A DNA stretch of 64,000 nucleotides from contig NZ_PSYR01000001.1 of NCBI RefSeq assembly GCF_003333315.1, forward strand, positions 62,001 through 126,000, given 5' to 3'. Origin of the DNA: Acidiferrobacter thiooxydans (GTDB lineage Bacteria > Pseudomonadota > Gammaproteobacteria > Acidiferrobacterales > Acidiferrobacteraceae). Made by a program: the position numbers and the translations under genes. This document shows, piece by piece, positions 9,198-18,430 of this stretch. Under the pieces are notes generated by a model. That model was given only the letters and a program-made list of their open reading frames with translations. It was not told the origin of the DNA and made no database searches. Each line of letters begins with the position of its first letter. Position 1 is the first letter of the stretch.

Positions 9198-9524
9198 CTA
9201 CAGGTTGTCGTCCAGGAAGGCCGACAGTTGGGACTTCGACATGGCCCCCACCTTGGTGGCCTCCACCCCGCCGTTCTTGAAGAGCATCAGGGTCGGGATG
9301 CCGCGGATGCCGTATTTCGGGGGGGTTGCGGGATTTTCGTCGATGTTCAACTTGGCGACCGTCAGCTTGTCCTTGTAGTCGCGCGCGACCTCCTCCAAGA
9401 CCGGGGCGATCATCTTGCACGGCCCGCACCACTCGGCCCAGTAATCCACTAACACGGGACCGGGCGCATTCAACACGGCCTCCTGGAAGGTGTCGTCCGT
9501 TACATAAATGATGCCTTGGCTCAT
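9198..9524 (-). CDS. trxA: Thioredoxin 1
   Basis: A 108-residue cytoplasmic thiol-disulfide reductase with the active site WCGPC (Cys33, Cys36), the cis-proline segment [11 protein letters not shown] and a normal full length. It supplies reducing equivalents to ribonucleotide reductase, PAPS reductase and methionine sulfoxide reductases. It precedes rho and is divergent from rhlB, the same neighbourhood as in Escherichia coli (rhlB-trxA-rho). Confidence 0.97.
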   Translation of the reverse strand: MSQGIIYVTDDTFQEAVLNAPGPVLVDYWAEWCGPCKMIAPVLEEVARDYKDKLTVAKLNIDENPATPPKYGIRGIPTLMLFKNGGVEATKVGAMSKSQLSAFLDDNL

Positions 9525-9672
9525 GGTCGGGGTCTCGGTTGGTCAGTTTGTTTTTGGGATCTCGGTTGAGAGGAATACGTCGCAGTGGGGGTATTGTGGA
9601 CGGAACGGACGGAGCTTGGCAAGAGTGCCCGTGGTTTCCCCGGCCCCCACCATTTGCTATGCTAGGTCACTA

Positions 9673-11121
9673 ATGAATGATACTCACCTTACCCAGCAAG
9701 CGTTTTCGGGCCTCGGGTTGCCGGAACCACTCCTCGCCGGAGTCCTCAGCGCCGGTTTCACCCACTGTACACCCATCCAGGCGGCCACCTTGCCCAAGGC
9801 GCTCGCCGGCCACGACGTGGCCGGGCAGGCCCAGACCGGCACCGGCAAGACCGCGGCCTTTCTTCTGGCGGTCTTCAACCGCCTGCTGATGGTGCCCTCG
9901 CCCGCGGATCGACGGCCGAACCAGCCGCGTGCCCTGATCCTTGCGCCCACGCGCGAGTTGGCCATCCAGATCCACAAGGACGCCCTGGTGTTGGGTGCGG
10001 GGTGCGCGCAGAGTATCCAGCTCGCCTATGGCGGGACCGGTTACGAGAGTCAGCGCAAGGCCATCGAGGAGGGTGTCGATATCCTCATCGGCACCCCGGG
10101 ACGCCTCATCGACTATTTCAAGCAGCACGTCTTCGATTTGCGCGCGCTGGAGGTGATGGTCCTGGATGAGGCCGACCGCATGTTCGATCTCGGCTTTATC
10201 AAAGACATCCGCTACCTGCTGCATCGCATGCCGCCGGTCGACAAGCGTTTGAGCCTGCTGTTTTCGGCGACGCTGTCCTATCGCGTCATGGAACTGGCCT
10301 ACGAGCACATGAATAACCCCGAGCTTGTACGCATCGAGGCGGAAAAGATGACCGCCGAGCGGGTGCGCGAGCGACTCTATCATGTGGCCCAGGAGGAAAA
10401 GCTGCCGGTGCTGGTCGGGCTTTTGCGCCGTGAGCAGGTATCGCGGGGGCTGGTGTTCACCAACACCAAGCATGCCGCGGAGCGCGTGCAGGGGTGGCTC
10501 GAGGCCAATGATTTCGCGGCCGCGGTGCTTTCCGGGGACGTCCCGCAGCAAAAGCGTCAGAGCCTGCTCGCGGATTTCCAGGGGGGGCATTTTCCGATAC
10601 TGGTCGCTACCGACGTGGCGGCGCGTGGTCTGCACATACCGGACGTGAGCCACGTCTTCAATTACGACCTCCCGCAGGACGCCGAGGATTACGTGCATCG
10701 CATAGGGCGAACGGCGCGCGCCGGGGCCGCCGGCGAGGCGGTGAGCCTGGCGTGCGACGAGTACGCCTTTTCGCTCATGGATATCGAGGCCTACATCGGC
10801 CACAAGATCCCGGTGGCGCGCGTCACGGACGACCTGATCGTGTCCTTGAGGCGCCCGGCGCACAAGGCCCCGCGCGAACATGTCGGCCACCATGCGCGCA
10901 CGCGTGGCGAGTCCACTGCGCGTGATCGCGGCCACCGCCATTCATCCAGGCGGCCGCACGAGGAGGCGCGCGGCCCGCGACGCCCCGCGCCCGCGGCCTC
11001 TCCCGCGCACACGGCCTCTTTGGCCCCCAAGCCGGCCCCTTCCCGGCCTGCCGAACCCCGGCCCGCGGAGCCGGTGCGGCCGCACGGCCGCAAGGCCCCC
11101 GAGAAACCGGTCCTCGGTTAG
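9673..11121 (+). CDS. rhlB: DEAD-box RNA helicase RhlB-like
   Basis: A 482-residue RNA helicase. Motifs in order: [10 protein letters not shown] (Q motif), AQTGTGKT (53-60, Walker A), [23 protein letters not shown] (DEAD box), [30 protein letters not shown] and [12 protein letters not shown]. The final 80 residues are a basic, Pro/Ala/Arg-rich tail, typical of RNA-binding extensions. Position beside trxA-rho points to RhlB, the degradosome helicase. Start chosen at MNDTHL; the longer in-frame extension overlaps trxA. A TGcTATGCT extended -10 at 9655-9663 lies just ahead of it. Confidence 0.92.
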   Translation: MNDTHLTQQAFSGLGLPEPLLAGVLSAGFTHCTPIQAATLPKALAGHDVAGQAQTGTGKTAAFLLAVFNRLLMVPSPADRRPNQPRALILAPTRELAIQIHKDALVLGAGCAQSIQLAYGGTGYESQRKAIEEGVDILIGTPGRLIDYFKQHVFDLRALEVMVLDEADRMFDLGFIKDIRYLLHRMPPVDKRLSLLFSATLSYRVMELAYEHMNNPELVRIEAEKMTAERVRERLYHVAQEEKLPVLVGLLRREQVSRGLVFTNTKHAAERVQGWLEANDFAAAVLSGDVPQQKRQSLLADFQGGHFPILVATDVAARGLHIPDVSHVFNYDLPQDAEDYVHRIGRTARAGAAGEAVSLACDEYAFSLMDIEAYIGHKIPVARVTDDLIVSLRRPAHKAPREHVGHHARTRGESTARDRGHRHSSRRPHEEARGPRRPAPAASPAHTASLAPKPAPSRPAEPRPAEPVRPHGRKAPEKPVLG

Positions 11122-11136
11122 CGACAAGGAACCCTT

Positions 11137-11676
11137 ATGGCAGAGCTTCGTTTGCAGGATGGATCGCGCGTCACGGAGCCTGCGCGTATCGCCGCGCATC
11201 TGGCGCCGTTGGGCGTGACGTTGCGTCACTGGCCCCTGCCCGAAGGCGCGCTCGCCCGCGAGCTGTTGGCCGCGCAGGTACTCACTGATGCGCAAAAGGA
11301 GCAGCTTCTGGGCCTTGTCGAGCACAGGTTCCAGGCCCTGCAGGCCGAATCGGGTTATCAAGCCCGCGACCTCATCGTCTTGCACGAGGAACTGGCGGGC
11401 CTACGCGAGGCGCTCGCCAAGTTCTCGGCCATCCATTATCACGACGATGACGAGGTGCGTTATGTCCTGGCGGGCGCGGGATACTTCGGCTTTGTCGAAC
11501 AGGATGGTACGCAGATGCTCCTTAAGGTCGTGGCCGGAGATTACATCAATGTCCCGGCGCGCGCCGAGCATTGGTTCGTAATGGGTGACGCCCCGCGTAT
11601 CAAGGCGGTACGTTACTTCACGGATCAGGCGGGTTGGATACCGGTGTACACGCATACACCCATCGTGCTGGCGTGA
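11137..11676 (+). CDS. mtnD: Acireductone dioxygenase
   Basis: A cupin dioxygenase (179 residues) that oxidises the acireductone of the methionine salvage pathway to the keto-acid precursor of methionine plus formate (Fe form). Metal ligands are visible: His100, His102 and Glu106 in IHYHDDDEVRYVL, and His145 in ARAEHWF. It is first in a coupled three-gene operon with the RuBisCO-like enolase and the dehydratase, placing all three in 5-methylthioribose recycling. Confidence 0.93.
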   Translation: MAELRLQDGSRVTEPARIAAHLAPLGVTLRHWPLPEGALARELLAAQVLTDAQKEQLLGLVEHRFQALQAESGYQARDLIVLHEELAGLREALAKFSAIHYHDDDEVRYVLAGAGYFGFVEQDGTQMLLKVVAGDYINVPARAEHWFVMGDAPRIKAVRYFTDQAGWIPVYTHTPIVLA

Positions 11677-12794
11677 TCCCCGGCGCTTCGTCAACCCCTC
11701 TGGTCATTGCGACCTACCGTTTTCCGTCCGGGGTCGATGCCGGGCGCCAGGCCGAGATCATCGCCATAGGCCAGACCCTGGGTAGCGCCGACGCGCGTTT
11801 CGCCGGGCGTGAACAGGCGCTCGCCGCTTGTCGCGGACAGGTGCTCGAGGTGCGTGCCGATGGCGACGGGGCGCGGGCGCAAGTGGCCTTTCCGGCGGCC
11901 AACACCGAATATGACATCGGCACGCTGCTTACGATGGTGTTCGGAAAATACAGCCTGGCCGGCCCCGCGCGCCTCGTGGACCTGCGCCTGCCTCCGGATT
12001 TTGGGACCCGCCCGCGTTTCGGCATAGCCGGGCTGCGCGCGCGCCTGGGTGTCGCCGGCCGGCCGCTGCTCATGGCGATCTTCAAGCCGGCCCTGGGGCT
12101 CACCGCGGCGGATCACGCGACCTTGCTGCGCGCAGTCGCCGATACCGAACTCGATCTTGTCAAGGATGACGAGATCCTCGGCAATCTCGCGCAAGCACCC
12201 ACCCGGGAACGCCTGCGCGCCTGCCGTCCCGTGATCGAGGCGATCCGCGATCGCCGTGGACGCGACTTCCTGTATGCGGTCAACGTCACCGGGCGCGCCG
12301 ACACCCTGCTCGCCACCGCCCGCGCGCTGGTCGCCGAGGGCGCCAATGCCTTGCTGCTGAACGTGCTGGTGTACGGTTATCCCATGCTCGAGGCCTTGGC
12401 CCGCGATCCCGCGATCGGCGTGCCCATCATCGCCCACCCGGCGCTCGCCGGCGCCCTGGCCCTGGCCCCCGACCATGGCATCGATTACGCCCTGGTCCTG
12501 GGACGGCTCATGCGGCATGCCGGGGCCGATGTCGTGCTCCACCCGGCGCGTTTTGGGTCGTTGCCGTTCTCGGCCGCCGACGAATCGCGGGTGATTACGG
12601 CACTCACCGATAGCGATGACCACTGGCCCGCGGTGTTCCCCGGGCCGTCGGCTGGCATCAAGCCCGCGATCGTGCCGGCGCTCCTTGCCGATTACGGGCG
12701 CGATCTTGTCATCAACGCCGGATCCGCGATCTTCGATGCCGCCACCGGGCCCAAGGCTGCGGTCGAGTCCTTCTTTGCCGCCATGGACGCTTAG
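11673..12794 (+). CDS. mtnW: RuBisCO-like protein, probable DK-MTP-1-P enolase
   Basis: A type IV RuBisCO-like protein (373 residues from the GTG at 11673, which overlaps the mtnD stop as GTGA). In the methionine salvage pathway such proteins enolise 2,3-diketo-5-methylthiopentyl-1-phosphate. It retains the FKPALGL lysine (Lys138) and a KDDE motif (Lys164-Glu167), the site of the carbamylated lysine and Mg ligands, plus VINAGSAIFDAATGP at the phosphate site. Context with mtnD and mtnB supports the enolase role rather than CO2 fixation. No mtnX phosphatase is present in the window, so that step must be encoded elsewhere. Confidence 0.85.
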   Translation: MIPGASSTPLVIATYRFPSGVDAGRQAEIIAIGQTLGSADARFAGREQALAACRGQVLEVRADGDGARAQVAFPAANTEYDIGTLLTMVFGKYSLAGPARLVDLRLPPDFGTRPRFGIAGLRARLGVAGRPLLMAIFKPALGLTAADHATLLRAVADTELDLVKDDEILGNLAQAPTRERLRACRPVIEAIRDRRGRDFLYAVNVTGRADTLLATARALVAEGANALLLNVLVYGYPMLEALARDPAIGVPIIAHPALAGALALAPDHGIDYALVLGRLMRHAGADVVLHPARFGSLPFSAADESRVITALTDSDDHWPAVFPGPSAGIKPAIVPALLADYGRDLVINAGSAIFDAATGPKAAVESFFAAMDA

Positions 12795-12797
12795 ACC

Positions 12798-13403
12798 GTG
12801 AACGAGACCGTCGATCCAAGGCCCCGGCTGATCGCCATAGGACGGCTTTTCTATGAGCGTGGATGGATGCGGGCAACTGCCGGGAACTTGAGCGCGCGCG
12901 CCGACGATCAGTCGTTTTGGGTCACGGCAAGTGGCCTCTGCAAGGGCGAACTCAACACCGATGACTTCCTGCGCATCGCGCTCGCTGACGGTCGGGTGCT
13001 GGAAGGTGGCGGGGATCGCAAGCCCTCGGCCGAGACCGCCATTCACCGTGCGATCTACAACACGCAGGGATCGGCCGCCGCGTGCCTGCATGGTCACTCC
13101 GTCGAGGCCGTGCTCGCAAGCCGCGGACGCGACCCCGTGGTCTTGCCGCGCGTGGAGATGATCAAGGCCCTGGGGGTATGGGACGATGGCACGCCCACCG
13201 CCCTGCCGGTCTTTGCCAACCACCCGGACGTGGCGTCCATAGGGCAGGCCGTCGAGACCTTTCTGCGCGACCACCCGCGCCCCCTGCCGGCACTCATCGT
13301 GCGCGATCACGGTGTGACGGCGTGGGGTCAAACGATCTCCGAGGCGCTTCGGCACTTCGAGGCGGTGGAGTTCCTTCTCACCCTGCTCGCGCGCGGCTTT
13401 TAG
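12798..13403 (+). CDS. mtnB: Methylthioribulose-1-phosphate dehydratase
   Basis: A class II aldolase-fold zinc enzyme (201 residues) that dehydrates 5-methylthioribulose-1-phosphate to the diketone used by the preceding RuBisCO-like protein. It shows MRATAGNLSAR, FWVTASGLCKGEL, the zinc ligands in LHGHSVEAV (His98, His100) and a third His in VRDHGVTAWG. It starts with GTG 3 nt after the mtnW stop. The gene order on the chromosome is the reverse of pathway order (mtnB, mtnW, mtnD act in that sequence). Confidence 0.92.
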   Translation: MNETVDPRPRLIAIGRLFYERGWMRATAGNLSARADDQSFWVTASGLCKGELNTDDFLRIALADGRVLEGGGDRKPSAETAIHRAIYNTQGSAAACLHGHSVEAVLASRGRDPVVLPRVEMIKALGVWDDGTPTALPVFANHPDVASIGQAVETFLRDHPRPLPALIVRDHGVTAWGQTISEALRHFEAVEFLLTLLARGF

Positions 13404-13968
13404 GCCGGCCCCCTACCGCGGGCGGCGCGCCCCGGGAACCGCCGGATCGGGGAATCTTCGTTGATGGGGGCAGGGCACGCCTCATATCGCCTGCCATGCG
13501 GCCCCATGCGCTAAGGTGTCCCACGGCCGTGCCCCGCCCGCCCACGATCCCGGCCCTGCCACCCGATAGGCGGGCGTTGGGTATCGACTCCGCAAGCGCG
13601 GGCGCCGACAGACTCAGCCTCGCTATCCCTCCACGCGACGCGCACGCCGGTCACCCCACGGCCTGGATGGCAGGCGGCCCCACCCCCGCCCTTCTGTTGA
13701 AAGGGCATCAGGGCCGGGCGGTGAGCGCCCATCCCCACGCCAAGAGACGGCTACATGCGATCAACCGCTGCGGGGCACGGCCGTAATCGGGCCTGCCCCG
13801 GCCGGCTCACCGCCTCCCGCGCCGGTGAAAGGATTCCTTTACAGAACCGTCATATTGCCCACATACACTTCTGCTTGCTGTGGTCGCGGGGGGCCAAGAC
13901 CAATTCCTAATAGCAAGGGCCCCCTCGTGTTCCTTTTATAAAACGTCATGACCTAAAGGTCTCGAGAC
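13404..13968. other. 565-nt intergenic region, no gene recognised
   Basis: No reading frame here looks like a protein I recognise. The first 400 nt is GC-rich and holds the 14-bp inverted repeat at 13523-13784. The last 130 nt is more AT-rich (TTTACAG at about 13840 and TTTTATAAAACG near 13937) and probably contains the promoter of the regulator at 13969. Confidence 0.5.
13523..13784. repeat. 14-bp perfect inverted repeat pair
   Basis: ACGGCCGTGCCCCG at 13523-13536 and its exact reverse complement at 13771-13784, 234 nt apart. The interval codes for nothing recognisable, so a MITE-like remnant is possible. However, no target duplication is visible, and part of the repeat is itself palindromic. 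Confidence 0.5.
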
Positions 13969-14769
13969 ATGTGTCTCCTGCCGCTATTCGTGCATACTGC
14001 GGTCTGTCAGCTGAAGCTGGCGCTATCCGCAATCCAGAAGAAGTTCCGCAGCGCCCCCAGGCCGCCGGCGGTGCTGCTTTGCGTCTCCAATCCGCTCGCC
14101 CCGGCTTGCGTGCATGCCATTATGAGCGCCGGGTGGACATGCCATCGTGTCCCGCGGCTCCGTTATGTCGATCGGGCCGCGCGGGCGCTTGATGCCAGCG
14201 CCGTGGTTACGGATCGCATCGCCTCCGTAGCCGGCTGGCCCCCCGGCCAGACCTCGGGTCCCCTGCCCTTCGTACTCCTGGGCCCGCCGCGCCGGGAGGC
14301 TGATGCGCTCAACGCCGGTGCCGCGCTCTTTGTGCCTGTACCGATCGATACGCAGACGTTGATCCAGGGCCTATCGCGGATCGTCAATAGCCCCGCCCTC
14401 AAAGAACCCAGGGTGGCCGCCGATGCCAATGGTCTGTGGCTCGATGCGCGCACCGCCCAGGTGCGGGTGGGTGATAGGCCGCTCGTCCTGTCGCCGCGCC
14501 ATTTCAGCGTATTGCATGAACTGACCCGCAGTCCCGGCCGGCTGCTCACCACCGAACGGCTGTGCTCGGGCATCAACGGTATCCGCCCGATGACCCCGGC
14601 CGCGCTCGCCGTGTGTGTCTCGCGGCTGCGCAAGCTATTGCGTGATGCCGGCGCCCCGGATTGTATCGAGACCGTCCATTGCCTCGGATACCGCTACACC
14701 CTATCAGCAGCCGATGACACCGGCAGCGGCCATGGCGCGCCATGGATAGACCCACTCACTTGCCTATAA
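13969..14769 (+). CDS. Winged-helix regulator of OmpR/PhoB type with degenerate receiver
   Basis: A 266-residue protein. Residues about 160-250 are an OmpR/PhoB winged-helix DNA-binding domain (LSPRHFSVLHELTRSPGRLLTTERL, then AVCVSRLRKLL and IETVHCLGYRYTL). Residues about 30-135 have the size and alternating pattern of a receiver domain but lack the usual paired acidic residues and phospho-accepting Asp context, so phosphorylation is doubtful. No sensor kinase lies nearby. It ends 18 nt before the TonB-dependent receptor, which it probably controls. Confidence 0.75.
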   Translation: MCLLPLFVHTAVCQLKLALSAIQKKFRSAPRPPAVLLCVSNPLAPACVHAIMSAGWTCHRVPRLRYVDRAARALDASAVVTDRIASVAGWPPGQTSGPLPFVLLGPPRREADALNAGAALFVPVPIDTQTLIQGLSRIVNSPALKEPRVAADANGLWLDARTAQVRVGDRPLVLSPRHFSVLHELTRSPGRLLTTERLCSGINGIRPMTPAALAVCVSRLRKLLRDAGAPDCIETVHCLGYRYTLSAADDTGSGHGAPWIDPLTCL

Positions 14770-14786
14770 CCTCAGGAGGAGCTTTC

Positions 14787-17245
14787 ATGTTGGCACATCA
14801 CCCCCGATCACGCGCGACCCGCACCGCTTGCCCGCCATTGCGGCTGCTCGTGGCCTCCCTGCTGTGCGCTACCGGCGCGGCCAATGCCGCTACCGTCGGC
14901 GGCGCCAATGCCGCCACCGCCTCCTCGGGTTCGTCCTATGTCAATGTCGGCCATGTATCCGCCAACTCGGAGGCCCTGAACACCCTCGAGGGCACCCCTA
15001 CCAAGAAACAGATCTTCAAATCCACCCAGTCCATCAAAGTCATCGGTAAGAAGCAGATGAGCCTGGCCGGGCCGGCCAGCGGCGCCGCGCAGGCGCTGTC
15101 CGTCGCCCCTGGCGTCAATGTCGCGACCGAGGGCGTGAGCGGTGCCCCGCGGTCTAGCATCAGTATCAACGGCATGAAGACCGGGTGGGGCAACATCGCC
15201 GGCAACGCCAACGACGGCACGGTCATGGTGACCTTCGATGGCGTGCCCATGGTCGATCCCGCCTATACGGTGTGGCAGGCCTCGGAGATCCCGCAGTTGT
15301 CGTTGATACAGGCGATGTCCGTGACCTATGGCCCGGGCTACGCGATGAACCGCTGGTATAACAACATCGGCGGGTCGATCAATTTCGCGCCACTGCAACC
15401 GGCGCGTCGGGCGAGCGCCACCCTGGGGACGTTTGCCGGCAGCTTCAGCACCTATGGCGGATATTTCAACGTCCAAACGGGCAAGATGGGGGATGGCTGG
15501 TCGGGGGTCGTCGCAGGCGGCGTGACGCGCGCCGACGGCAATTATCTGCATGGCTACGGGTTCAACAATCCCTCGAAAAACCATGCCTACTACGCCAAGT
15601 TCCGCAAGACCTTCCATGGCGGACACGTGAGCTTCGGTGCCTACGACGCGCGCTCGGAATCCTATAGACCGTTGCCGATCCCGGTGGCCCCCAATGCCAA
15701 TGTCACCGTAAACGGCGTGAACCCTTCCACCGGTGCGGTCAATCCCGGACCCCTCTATAGCCAGCAGACGACCGGGTTCTATACCACCCTGCCCTATTCC
15801 GAGTACTGGAAGCAGAGCGTCGTCAGCACCGAACTACTGTACTCGCGGTTCGTCGATCAGATCGCCAGCAACATCACGATGCACAACCTGATCTGGTATC
15901 GCTATGGGCATCGCCAGCATCTACACTACGACAACTATGGCAACAACAATAACGTCCTGAACCAATATTACTATACGACCAGCGACACCTATGGGGACAA
16001 GCTCTACTTCGATATCCATGCCCCCTATAACGACGTGTCGGTGGGGGGTTATTACCTGAACAGCAAGTATGCCTCGCTGCTCGAGTTCTATAATGCCTCG
16101 CTGCCCGCGCAGTATGCTTACGGGCCCAATGCCGGCAACAATGCCACGGTCAACGGCCAGCCCGTCAACTACAGCCTGTCGCTCCCGAGTCATTACCACG
16201 ACTCGTACATGTATATGACCGACCTCGCGGCTTTCATCCAGGACGACATCCAGCCGTTCAAATCGCTGCGCATAACGCCCGGCGTGCGGGTCGTAAGCTT
16301 CCAGACCAATTTCGTCAATAACGCCTCGTCCATGTTCCCGGTCAATGTCGCAAACCAGATCGGCACGAACGGTGATGGCACCGGCGGCAACAATGCCCCG
16401 AATTCGTCCACCACCTTCAGCGAGGTCGAGCCCTCTATCGGGGTCAACTGGCAGGCCACGAAGGTGCTGGCGCTGTATGCCAACTACTCCACCGCCTATA
16501 AGGCCCCGGCGGGGGCGACCGGCACCTACGCCCATCTCTTGGCGAGCTCCCTCGCCCCCAGAAATCCGCGCAGTATCAGGTGGGTGTGAAGGGCTTCATA
16601 CGCCACGACGGGCTCTTGAACGATGCCGCATTCGGCGCCAACTACTACAACCTCGACGACACCAACGAGATCATACCGATCCCGGTGGTGAGCCACCTCT
16701 ACAGTCTGTTCGCATCGGGTTCGTCGCGGTTCAATGGCGTCAACATCTATGCCGAAGATAACCCGATCTACACGCTCCATGTATTCGCCAACCTAAGCTT
16801 CGAGCGCGCCACCTACTCCCAGTACACGACGCCGAGCGGTGGCTCGTATGATGGTCTGCCGGTCTCCAATGTCCCGGCGCAGACCGCCAATGTCGGGCTG
16901 TTCTACGAGATGTACAATCGCGGCGTCGTCTACACGCCGAGCATCTGGTGGCAATACACCGGGCCGCAGGACATCTACAACAACAACACCAACGCGCCGA
17001 CCCGGCAGAAGCTGCCGGCGTTCGGGATCTGGAACGCGTCTTTGAAGGTGGCCGTCGGGCGCACCGATCTCGGCGCCCATGTCCATCGTGTGGACGTCAA
17101 TGTCGGGGTCTACAATATCTTGAACAAGCAGTACAACGCCTATGAATATATCAGCAGCGGCGGGTACTACGGTGTGGCAGGCCAGCTCCTCGGGGAGCCG
17201 GGCGCCCCGCGCTCGTTCGAGGTCTCGCTCAGCACCAAGTTCTAG
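14787..17245 (+). pseudogene. TonB-dependent outer-membrane receptor, single frameshift
   Basis: Starts at 14787 behind AGGAGGAG and has a signal peptide (LRLLVASLLCATGAANA). A plug domain follows (QSIKVIGKKQMS, ALSVAPGVNV, SISINGM), then a Tyr/Asn-rich beta-barrel. The frame breaks at the five-C run at 16555-16559: downstream, QKSAQYQVGVKGF continues in another frame to the typical FEVSLSTKF end. One base appears missing, so the true product would be about 820 residues. It could be a real pseudogene, slippage phase variation or a sequence error. Substrate is unknown; such receptors import siderophores, cobalamin or other scarce ligands. Confidence 0.85.
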
Positions 17246-17508
17246 CCGTGGTCTGCTCCCGGCCTCGTCCCCGATCCGGGCCGGGGCTTGGGGGCGGGGT
17301 TAAGGGAAGGCCGTCCGGGGCGGGCTCGTGGCCTCGCTATCGGGCCCGCCGGGGCCGCGCCGGGTGGTGCGGCCCTGGCCGCGTGTGGGCGGGGACTGAG
17401 GCTATGTGGCTGCCATCGGGCGCACGCCCAGCCCATCGCCGATGGCATCGAGCCTGACCGACGGCGTGTGCGCCGGGGGTATGTGAGGCCGGCACCTCAT
17501 GCCTCGGG

Positions 17509-17934
17509 CTACGGGGTCGGGACCCCGAGCTCAGCACCCCATTGCTGGAGCACTGCAAGGGTCCCTTCGGCCACGTCGATTGCGTCTTGCGCGTCTTTGG
17601 CGTCATAGGCCTCCCCGATGTCGGTGCCCTCCGGCAGTGCATCTGGGTAGCGCGTGGCGATGTAGAGCTTGTCGAGTCGCGCCGCCGCTGCGAGCCGCAG
17701 GCACCTCCCCGCGTCTTCCGGGAGTTCTCGCAGGAGCTGGGCGATCGAGTGGGTCTTGGGAAGCCTGCCGGTGGCCACGAGCAGCCCCTTGAAGCCTTTC
17801 TCGGCGGCTTGCTGGGCGTGGAAACACGCCGGTGCGTAGCGCTGAAGCCCGAGGAGCGCGCGGGCAGTATCAAGGTCACCGCGCGCCGTGTTGAACCAGC
17901 GCATAGCCTGCGCGAGATCAGCGTCGACGCTCAT
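17509..17934 (-). CDS. HEPN-domain protein, toxin of HEPN/MNT module
   Basis: A 141-residue all-helical HEPN protein. Family signature: RYAPACFHAQQAAEKGFKGLL, the putative RNase motif R-x4-H (Arg57 to His62, RLPKTH) and YIATRYPDAL near the C-terminus. In HEPN/MNT systems the HEPN protein is an RNase toxin whose partner, a minimal nucleotidyltransferase, inactivates it by AMPylation of a Tyr. The ATG at 17934 overlaps the 3' end of the upstream nucleotidyltransferase gene, so they are co-translated. Confidence 0.88.
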   Translation of the reverse strand: MSVDADLAQAMRWFNTARGDLDTARALLGLQRYAPACFHAQQAAEKGFKGLLVATGRLPKTHSIAQLLRELPEDAGRCLRLAAAARLDKLYIATRYPDALPEGTDIGEAYDAKDAQDAIDVAEGTLAVLQQWGAELGVPTP

Positions 17935-18340
17935 AAAGCAGATCCCGCTCTCCCCAGAGGGTCCGGAAAAACGGCCCGCCCGTCTGGTGCTTTGCGATGA
18001 GTTCCGCGCTGGTCCACGGGATGATGTCGCAGCCAAACGCCAAGGGCGCCTCGGCGATCACGTCGTAGGCCGCTGCCACGCGTTCTTTGAACGGCAAGCC
18101 CGCGGCATTCTCCCCGACCTCCACGAGCACGTCCAGGTCGGAATCCTGCGACGGCACGCCCCGTGCCACCGACCCGAACAGCCAGATGCGCCGCGCGTCC
18201 AGACGTCGCGCAAGTGGAGGGACGAGCACGCGCATGGCCATTTCGCGCATGGACGCGGCCCGCTCCCGGGCCTGTGCGCGGATGTCGACGGCCGGATGAC
18301 GCGCTTCCGGTGCCGGTCGTGTGTAAGCTGTGATGTCCAT
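17918..18340 (-). CDS. Minimal nucleotidyltransferase, antitoxin of HEPN/MNT module
   Basis: A 140-residue MNT protein with the MntA-type motif GS-x10-DxD (Gly56-Ser57 and Asp68-Leu-Asp70, in FGSVARGVPSQDSDLDVLVE), the nucleotidyl-transfer site. The start at 18340 follows a GAGAGG site; an upstream ATG at 18370 is weaker. It precedes and overlaps the HEPN gene. By analogy with known MntA/HepT pairs, it should modify and neutralise the HEPN RNase. The closing segment FGCDIIPWTSAELIAKHQ is longer than in the smallest members. Confidence 0.88.
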   Translation of the reverse strand: MDITAYTRPAPEARHPAVDIRAQARERAASMREMAMRVLVPPLARRLDARRIWLFGSVARGVPSQDSDLDVLVEVGENAAGLPFKERVAAAYDVIAEAPLAFGCDIIPWTSAELIAKHQTGGPFFRTLWGERDLLYERRR

Positions 18341-18430
18341 GGTTTCGCCTCTCAGCGTATGCGCCAGCATACGCGTGTGGCGTTGTCCGTGACAACGACC
18401 AGGGGCGGTCTTCTCGGCCGTGCCCGAACC

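Noticed and set aside
11673-12794. True CO2-fixing RuBisCO large subunit
   Set aside because: Too short, lacks several catalytic-loop features and sits between methionine salvage genes; a type IV RuBisCO-like protein fits better.
11691-13355. A 554-codon open frame opposite the mtn operon
   Set aside because: Antisense to three well-identified genes and without any recognisable motif.
13082-13786. A 234-codon plus-strand frame across the end of mtnB and the following spacer
   Set aside because: Begins inside mtnB in another frame, Arg/Pro-rich, no ribosome site.
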